Of a DNA stretch of 64,000 nucleotides, positions 56,605-64,000 are shown piece by piece. The DNA is from Saururus chinensis. Lineage: Eukaryota; Streptophyta; Magnoliopsida; Piperales; Saururaceae. Position numbers and translations under genes: made by a program. The notes beneath the pieces were generated by a model. The model did not search any database. It saw only the letters and a list, made by a program, of their open reading frames with translations, and was not told the DNA's origin. Each line of letters begins with the position of its first letter. Position 1 is the first letter of the stretch. The stretch lies in assembly GCA_035235625.1 (NCBI GenBank), contig CP141144.1, forward strand, positions 24,239,014-24,303,013, given 5' to 3'.

Positions 56605-57718
56605 TTGCTCATTTATGTAAGGACACTTATCTTTAAACCGGTTTTTGTTTTCTTTTAATTATCGGTTATCGTGAGGTTAACACGTTTTCTTATTTATTCG
56701 GTGGTTTCAAAGATAGATGGTGTTTATGATAGTTTTAATCAAAATAAACTTTAAGATTAGTGGTTTTAAGTGATTTTGAATCAAATGTGAATTTTCAGGA
56801 TTTTTTGGAATTTATACTATTTTTCCAAAAATTAGGGTTTTGGCGGGACCCCTGTGGGCCCCACCATCGAAATTTTGATTTTTGTGTCAAATGGACCCAG
56901 ACATCAACTTAAGCCTATACAAAAATCTTCATAATTTTCTTAGATTTAATTAGTGCTCAAATTTGTAAAAATACCCATATTTAGCCTATTTTTCTATTTA
57001 TACCCCACAACTTACCCATACACACCCCAAAGCTTACTATAAAAGGCCAAACTTGAGTCATTCCCATTTTAGGAATAGGCTGAGGAGGAGAGGTCAGGTC
57101 TAATCCCTAATTAGGCCAGGATTAGAAGGTGTTTAAGGTAAGCCCATTCTAATTAAGCGCTAAATCCTAGCTTTCTTCTTAATCCCTTCTAAATCTACCA
57201 TTTTCCCTTTGTTTCAATTTGCTCTTAAACATCAAAACTACTTATTTGTATTTTTACTACAAACCCTAGCTCTCAAAATCTGATTTTTATGTTCAACAAG
57301 CCCTAGATCTAAGTTTTTAATTAGGGTTTTCTTTGTTAAATTGGTTTTAATGGAGTTTAATTCAAACTCTATGTCTTTGTAAGGTTTTCAAGAAGGGTGA
57401 CCATCAAATCCAAGCCTAATCAAGGGATAAGGTAATGGACTTTCGAAATTTTAGTCTTTCTATGGTAAAACTCTTGATTTTGTGGTTTATTTTAAATAGA
57501 GTTACTTGATTTAGTGTTCTAATGGCATGATTAGAAAATGGTAATCTTTAATCCCGATTTCATAGGGTTTTATCTTGTTATGATGCGGTTTAGTATTCTG
57601 GAAGTCATTGTGGACTTTTGATGGTATTTAGGTTGTTAGATGATGATTTGGAGTGTTATCAATGAAGTTTCGGTTTGAAAATTCAAAAGGAAGAAGAAGG
57701 TCGTTTCTGCCTTGTTGG

Positions 57719-57885
57719 CGTTCGAACGGCCCTTCTGGGCGTTTGAACGGCAACACTATCGGATCGACAGATTTCCAGTTTAGCCGATCGAACGGGCCTT
57801 CTGGGCGTTTAAACGACGAAACTGTGAATTTGAAAATTTCCTGTTTAACCGATCAAACGGCCTTCTGGGCGTTCGAACAGCTACA
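57719..57885 (+). repeat. Tandem array, about 65-bp unit, in unit B
   Basis: Copies start at 57719, 57785 and 57850, each with cgatcgaacggcccttctgg-like sequence and a self-complementary cgttcgaacg core. Unit A has a counterpart near 4145-4250 (gccgatcgatcggcctgcaa). Confidence 0.75.
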
Positions 57886-59108
57886 CAACAGAATGTTGTT
57901 CAATTTGTATGATGTTTATTTCGGTGATTCCACTTTAACTTGCCAATTTCATATGAATGTGGAGTGTTTTGAGCTATAGTACGCTACTGGAAAGGCATGC
58001 CATTGAGGTTATGAAGTTGAGGTATACATTTAAGAGATTTGTGGAATGACTTGTGGTTTGTGGTATGATGTTGGAATTGTCATCTTGAAGTTATGAATGG
58101 TGGATTCTCTATGGTTAAGTATGTTTTCAGTAGGACTGCAACCTATTAATGGACTGATTTGTCATGATAGAATGTGGTTAGTTGATGTATGAATGTTGGT
58201 GAATGTCATGGCGTAAAGATGAAGTGAATCATCTTATATGTGTTTAGCCTTCGTGGTTGAACTTTGATTTGAGTTAGGATTTCAATGATTCTTCGTCTAT
58301 GATTTTCACTGGAATTCATGATTAGATGTTAATTCACATGTGTAGTGTGGTAGTGTGTTAATTTCAAGTATGTTGAAATGCATTGAGTGAAGTGCTTCTA
58401 CTAGGAACACACACACATGTGGGAATTTATGATGATGATGAAGCTTGATATTATGATTATGAATGATGCATTAGGGGCTGTTGAGAGCACTTATCATGAA
58501 TTAGGATTCATGTATGCCTTGCCCACGTATGTACCATGCTGCATGCATCATGAAAATGGATTTTCAATTGAGGCTTTATCGAGGTTAATTGAGTTTGACG
58601 ATTGGATGCAATGTGGGAAATTGTGTGCCGAATTGATTAGTCGTGGCTTAATCGAAACTTGATTGGTCCGAAAGGACATGTTTTGATTTGAGTTCCTATG
58701 TGGAACGAGTGCACTCCCCGGGTTGAGTCTAGTGGGGACGAGTTGTGTACTTGTCTTGTGGATGTGAGATTGTTATTATGAGTGTCATCTGGACCTTGAG
58801 AATCCAGTGTGGTATGCCGTGTGCACCCGCTACCACGTGTTCTAGGGTTCCCTGTGTGGGAACTCGGGCTCTCCCCTTCGCAGGAGATGTCCCTGGGTGA
58901 ACACCCCTGCTCTATATTCTCTGTGTGAGAATGGGACATCCTTGGCCAGGATCGTCCAGGGCGAGCAGCTTTAGGGATTGACAACCCTGAACTTTCTTAA
59001 ATTCTTGTGTAGAATTGTGGACCATGACACGCCTTTGTGGCCTTGTCCGTGTTCCCGTCTGTGTGACACTAAATTGTGATTTCTCCTTAATGGAGGTTGA
59101 CATGATGT

Positions 59109-59385
59109 GATGCATGATATGACATGTATGTTAGAGATACATTCATGCAGGTTATTATGATGTGATGCATGATGGAATATGTATGTTAGAGATACAGTCA
59201 TGCAGGTTGTTATAATGTGATGCATGATGGAATATGTATGTTAGAGATACATTTATGCAAGTTGTTATGATGAGATGCATGATGGGATATGTATGTTAGA
59301 GATACATTTCATGCAGGTGGTTATCGTGTGATGCATGATTTGATATGTATGTTAGATATACATTTCATGCAGGATGTTATGATGA
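59109..59385 (+). repeat. Tandem array, 55-56-bp unit, in unit B
   Basis: Units beginning gatgcatgat start at 59109, 59164, 59219, 59274 and 59330, each containing gtatgttagagatacattca. It corresponds to the array at 2689-2969. Confidence 0.85.
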
Positions 59386-60041
59386 GATTTTGACACTATG
59401 TGGATTATACACTATGATGCAGGTTTAGGTGATGTGTCCGTGAGATTAGAAAATGATACATCTTGTCAATCTTTGATCTGAATGAGTTTATTGCTATGCT
59501 ATCGTATTTTCGATGATGATAGTTATATTAAAAACCATTGCTGAGTTTGTTAAACTCACCCCTCTTTCTTGTGTTTTGCTTTGGGGCTGCGTGGTGCGAC
59601 ACACAGATGGACAAGAACTCCTCTTTGAGGAAAGATCGGAGATGACTTGGATGTGATCGTGGAGACCTTTCTTTTGTGGATTGTTTCCCTTGTTTATGCT
59701 TTATGTTTAGAACCTTTGTGTAGGGTTCTCTATTGGATGTTTATACTACTTTATACAGTTGTGATGCTTAAGACCTATTTTGAGCCGGTGTGGGCTATGG
59801 CTGACTAAGCATGTGGGTTTGAGACTAGTTGTTTACTTTGTGTTAAGCAACTCTCTTTCTTTTCTTTTTATTTACTCTTGCTCAAAGTGGAATGTGCGTA
59901 CTCCATAATTCTGTTAACTCGCCCGTGGTTAGGGTTAAGTCTTCCACTAAACCGTTTCTCAATTTCCCTTCGTCGCCCCCGCTTGCTTGACCGGCCCTTG
60001 GACCGGGTTCGGCTCGGGTCGGGCATCGCCGGGGCGTGACA

Positions 60042-61435
60042 GTTTAGGTGTGGGCCCAGACTTGTCCTTTTCTTCTTTGATGAAGGCACTTGTCTCTTCA
60101 CTTTATGATTTGTGACCGATGGAACCTCTCCTATATCTATTTTACTCATGTCTTCATTGTCATTGCCATCATGATGCCTAACTGGGAATTGACAAGTAGC
60201 CCTATTATGTCCATACCCCTTACATTTACTGCACTTGAACGTTCTCTTTTCTTCATTGTGTGAGAGTACTCGTTTCTTCTTTTGTCGTCCTACAGGAATC
60301 CTTGAATGTGAAGACTTCAATTAAATTACTCTCACAAATTTAGGTGTATCCCATTGACTTTTATGTAGAACAAGGTATATGAGACACTTGTAAACCTCCT
60401 TATATGTATCAGCTATATAAAATGGGGAGCATTATGGATGACAATCAATATGTCTTTTTGAGCATGCAGCCAGAGCATATTCACATGGTAGGCCAATGGC
60501 CTGGAATTTCACACAAGTGCATATCCTACCTTCCAAATCAACCTTATCATCATATGGATACGACTTTGTAAAAAAACTCATGTACACTGATAGTATAGCA
60601 CACACGTGCACGTGCTTCCTTAGCCATTGCCTCAATCTCCTTTTCTACCCACAAAGTTAATTCACTGGTCCAATTTCTTGCCATGTGATATGTTGATACC
60701 ACATATCTTGTATCCTTGAGCGTATACCCTCTAATATTACCACAATTGGATATTCCTGATGCACTTTAATCATAGAGTTACAACTCTTGCACCCATTAGA
60801 AGTCACAATGTTATACCTCTTCCCAGGGAAGTGTATCCCATTTGGCTACATTTACATCAATTAGCCACTTGTGAGCATCTAGATTAATTCGTTGTATGAT
60901 GGACATACATTTTCATCAAATTCCTGCACACAGTTTGTCTTTGCTGCAATGTAGAAGTGGGGGGAGAGGCCTGGATCTTTGAATCTTGTATGCATATTGG
61001 ACCATACATGATAAGCATAATACCAATGTAATCAATCGAGAAATACTTGTGGAACCTATGAAATAATTGAACAGTTTCTGTCAGATAGGATAACAAGCCC
61101 TTCAATATGGCCTAGGACATGGTTCAAACCTGTAAGTACCAATTGCATGCTTCGTTGTTTTCTGATTATCTGATTACCAATGCAATGGGGTACAAATGAT
61201 TGTCACCATTCAAAGTTAATGAAACAAATAAGATGCCTCTATACCATCCTTTCAAATGTGTGTTGTCTATGGCAATGACTTTGTACATGTGATTCTTGAA
61301 ATTCTCAACACACATGCCAAAGGATACAAAACACCTTTGGAATGATTTGTCTCTAAGGTCATATTTGATCTCTGTGGTAGTGCCTTGATTTATCCTTTCC
61401 AATTGGTGTAGATAGGCTCGAAGGTCTTCATAAGA
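60042..61435 (-). pseudogene. MULE transposase 3, split by two retroelement insertions
   Basis: Minus-strand pieces: a core start at 61166-61435 (SYEDLRAYLHQLERINQ, FVSFGMCVENF, IAIDNTHLKGWYRGILFVSLTLNGDN, with the first catalytic Asp), then GLVILSDRNCSII near 61090 with the second Asp. A SWIM-like motif follows at 60470-60540 (CTCVKFQAIGLPCEYALAAC; Tyr where His is expected), and a C-terminal knuckle at 60190-60235 (CSKCKGYGHNRATC). Frameshifts occur between about 60650 and 61165. The upstream end is cut at 61435 by a gypsy LTR. The downstream end is cut at 60042 by LTR-like unit B, beyond which the frame resumes for a few codons (left of 56615) to a stop. This family differs from elements 1 and 2. 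Confidence 0.85.
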
Positions 61436-61763
61436 TGTTGTGCACGATGATCAGACTCTCTTTTTATTACTTTATTGCATTGAACTATTTAATTGTTATT
61501 TTAGTATTTTATTATCGTACTGTGTTGGTTCAGTTAGTGGCTTGGGATAGCCGACCCACTAACTAGGTTATATTGTAAGAACCGGACCAGTCTGTTTAGG
61601 TGGTTTGGTTCCCTAGGAGGGTCGTCTCCTATATGGGGCGGCCTTGACTTTTGGTTGGAGTTTATGCAAATTGAGATTTCTAGTTCCTCCCCTTTCTTCA
61701 ATAATTCTCCCCTTTCCCTGCGCAATTCTTCTAGATACCGATCCTGCTAGCATGGGCACATCA
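61436..61763 (+). repeat. 5' LTR of gypsy element
   Basis: Begins TGTTGTGCACGATGATCAG directly after the MULE transposase frame stops, and ends ATCA just before the primer-binding site. No second copy is in the window, so the edges rest on the TG start and on the binding site. Confidence 0.65.
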
Positions 61764-61764
61764 T

Positions 61765-61776
61765 TGGTATCGGAGC
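61765..61776 (+). other. Primer-binding site (initiator Met tRNA)
   Basis: TGGTATCGGAGC differs by one base from TGGTATCAGAGC, the common plant retrotransposon site complementary to the 3' end of initiator methionine tRNA. Confidence 0.85.
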
Positions 61777-61793
61777 TCTTGCGATCCCCGGCC

Positions 61794-64000
61794 ATGGCTC
61801 GTGGCAAACAAGTCGCTGTGCAAGAGGCGGCCTTAGAGAAGGAGGCGCCTGAGCCAGCGTCCGCAGACAGCCCGAAGGCCGATTCCACGCCAAGTGACGC
61901 CAAGTTGTTAGAATCATCATTGTGATGCGGGCTATGACTGCAGACATGGCCAGCATGAAGGCACAACTCCAGGCAGCGCGCGTCACTCCCATTCTTCCTG
62001 GACTAGTCGCTGCTACTCAGGAGAAGGGCGGGCCCTCCCAAGCCAACCCTTCCCGACCCCCTAGTTCCAGCCGGTGTCAACGTGGGTGTGTTGCCATACC
62101 CTGAGCGCTATGGCACTGGCAAGTCAGTGCTAGGAGGAAGACGCCAGTTCTGGGATATGCAAGGCACGCCAGGTGTTTGTGAAAATGCTCCTATGATGCC
62201 GCCCCATCCCAACCAGTTCCAGGACGTTGAAGAGGAGTGGGACGAGTACCCTAGACATAGTGGGGGACAACGAGGGGGCGCTGAACCTCGCCTGCAGTTT
62301 CCTCACTACAACGGGGATGACGATTCGGTGGAGTGGTTGTATAAGGCTGAAAAAATTTTCGCCTACCAAGGAACACATTCAGAGGCTGAGCGCTTGCGCA
62401 TCGCAGCCTTCCACCTTGATGTTGACGCATCCGTGTGGTTCCAGAGCTTCGAGAAGGAGGTGCGCTACCCTACATGGGAGGCCTTTTCTGACGAACTCTG
62501 CATTCAGTTTGGGCCTAATGAGTTACAGGATTTTAATGAGATGCTATCATCCTTGTGCCAAACTACCACCGTCTGTGCATATTACACTAAATTCATGAAG
62601 GTGGCCAACCGGCTGCCCGAGTGGTCGGTGGCCGCCTTGGTGGGCACCTTTAAGCGCGGCCTCAAGCCTAAAATTTCGGAGGAGATGCGGCACTTTCTGT
62701 GTGCCAACATGCGGGACGTGGTGTGCCACGCTCGCATCGAAGAGGAAAAACTGGCCAGACAGCGCATAGGAGGGCGGCTTGGACCATTGGCTCAGTCTGT
62801 TCTTGGTGCCAATCCCTTGACCACGCCTTCTAGTAGTTCTGCAACCGGCTGCCCCAACCAGCCAGCCGCTCCTGCTGGTTCGATTGTACGACGTCTAACA
62901 CCGGCTCAAATGGAGGAATGTCGTTCGAAGGGGTTATGCTTCCAATGTGACGAGAAATTTGTTCCCGGGCACCGCTGTTCTGTTAAGGGCAGTCTTCTGA
63001 TGGAAGAGATTGATGACATGGAAGAGGGTTCCAATGGCTCTGCCCCATCCTTGATTGAAGAGCTCTTACTTGAGATATCAGTGCATGCATTTGCAGGGGC
63101 ATTTACTCCTTGCACGATGCGCGTCCAGGGGTTCATCAAGCGCTAGCAACTAGCTATCCTGATCGACAGTGGTTCTACTCACAATTTTATTAATGACAAG
63201 GTTTCCCACAGGCTTGGTTGTTTTGTATCGGATTCGAAGCCCTTTGATGTACTGATTGGAGATGGCAAGCACCTTCGGAGCAATGGGGTGTGTGCGCAGG
63301 TCACTTTGTCTGTCCAGGGCCACTCATTCGTCACCGATCTCTTCCTGTTACCTACAAAAGGGGCAGATGTTGTGTTAGGCGTGCAGTGGCTACAGGAGCT
63401 CGGCGATGTCGTTTGGAACTTTCGGGAGATGTGGATGAACTTTGAGCTCTAGGGGCAGCGCATCTGGTTGGAAGGCTCTAGGCCGGACACTCTTCTCTCC
63501 GCCCTTCCTTCGAGCACTTTGTTCCGGTTCGCTTCCCAAGGGCTCCTATTGCAGCAGCGTGCAGCCCTTGAGGTGTCTCAGGACAGCATGCCCGCCGACC
63601 TCCAAGAGTTGCTCGATGAGTTGATAGGCGCCACAGTATTTAGTAAGCTTGACCTGCGTTCGGGCTATCATTAGATCCGAATGAATGCTGCCGATGCGCA
63701 CAAGACTACCTTCCGGACTCACGACGGCCATTTTGAGTTCCTGCTTATGCCGTTTGGATTGACTAATGCCCCCTCCACATTTCAATGCCTCATGAACGAC
63801 CTCTTCCCACCTTTCATGCGCCGTTATATATTGGTATTCTTCGACGATATTCTGGTGTACAATAGGTCCTGGACAGAGCACTTGGCACACCTCAAGTCAG
63901 TCTTCTCTATTTTACGTGACAATTCTTTATTTCTTAAGCGTTCAAAGTGCTCTTTTGGTAGCCAGCAGGTGGATTACTTAGGCCACATTTTCTCGGGAGA
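61794..64000 (+). pseudogene. Gypsy gag-pol (partial, defective)
   Basis: An N-terminal gag piece from ATG 61794 (MARGKQVAVQEAALEKEAPE) stops at 61923. A frameshifted stretch leads into the main frame, 62082-63146, holding the Retrotrans_gag domain (PRLQFPHYNGDDDSVEWLYK to RHFLCANMRDVV) and the knuckle CFQCDEKFVPGHRC. Protease follows with LIDSGSTHNFI near 63160, then a stop near 63451. Reverse transcriptase starts with FSKLDLRSGYH (63640) and continues through the LMPFGLTNAPSTFQ and FFDDILVY motifs (catalytic DD present). The fingers region of RT, normally about 100 residues between the protease linker and ELLDELxGAxxFSKLD, is absent. Stops after GYH and MNFEL confirm it is defective. Confidence 0.88.

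Larger units (their letters stand above)
56615..60041 (-). repeat. Giant LTR-like unit B (probable solo LTR, 3.4 kb)
   Basis: On the minus strand it starts TGTCACGCCCCGGCG (60041) and ends CCTTACA (56615), giving TG...CA ends. The flanks attta (56610-56614) and gttta (60042-60046) look like a 5-bp duplication with one change. It has the same architecture as unit A at 1951-5319, in the opposite orientation, including the 55-bp array and the GATCG/GTTCGAACGG repeats. No coding domain, primer-binding site or second LTR was seen. It sits inside the C-terminal coding region of the MULE transposase at 60042-61435. Confidence 0.7.
61436..64000 (+). mobile_element. Ty3/gypsy retrotransposon, 5' part (runs off the window)
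   Basis: A 5' LTR (61436 to about 61763), a primer-binding site, gag, protease and reverse transcriptase follow in order; RNase H, integrase and the 3' LTR must lie beyond 64000. It is inserted in MULE transposase 3. The GC content is clearly higher than in the surroundings. Confidence 0.88.

Noticed and set aside
1..64000. tRNA, rRNA and microRNA genes
   Set aside because: No cloverleaf with the expected box sequences or rRNA segment was recognised by eye; a tRNA or covariance-model scan would be decisive.

Overview
The window is plant nuclear DNA, almost certainly from an angiosperm. It carries a chloroplast-type bifunctional histidine-biosynthesis gene split by GT-AG introns, a DUF679/DMP membrane-protein gene, a PPR-DYW pseudogene, and a dense load of plant-type transposons (copia, gypsy, Mutator-like, Stowaway-like). 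The lineage cannot be fixed from the sequence alone. Only two host genes look intact: DMP (minus strand, 19461-20108) and HISN2 (plus strand, five exons, 28623-32781). Nearly everything else is mobile DNA or its wreckage.

Layout. 1-1950 is AT-rich and featureless. 1951-5319 is a giant (3.4 kb) LTR-like non-coding unit with 5-bp target duplications. 6250-6877 is another LTR-like repeat, and 7390-8300 is a decayed copia pol fragment. 8560-20700 holds a duplicated DMP locus. One copy is a 5'-truncated pseudogene with a 1.14-kb Stowaway/mariner-like insertion in its 3' flank and a foldback element with arms of over 500 bp at its break. The other copy is intact but has a complete, dead Ty1/copia element (12902-19349) inserted in the same 3' flank. 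20800-28200 contains small repeats, a gag-only copia-like remnant and a hAT-like element that reaches the HISN2 promoter.

33298-39558 and about 44115-54260 are two related Mutator-like elements of the kind that carry a Ulp1-protease-like gene beside the transposase. The first has a perfect 9-bp target duplication but suffered an internal deletion, a loss in the catalytic domain and an internal inversion. The second is about 10 kb, with the Ulp1-like gene (+) and the transposase gene (-) converging on a conserved hairpin. Their introns and spacers are crowded with copies of a 20-bp palindrome, which is the most distinctive unexplained signal here. Between them lie a G-rich repeat block, a PPR-DYW pseudogene (40279-41977) and MITEs.

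54876-64000 is nested. A second giant LTR-like unit (56615-60041, minus) and a Ty3/gypsy element (from 61436, running off the end) both sit inside one old MULE transposase gene.

The two host genes are not functionally connected. HISN2 performs steps 2 and 3 of plastid histidine synthesis, and DMP is a four-helix membrane protein. What links the region is transposon biology: nesting, internal rearrangement and insertion into gene flanks and introns.
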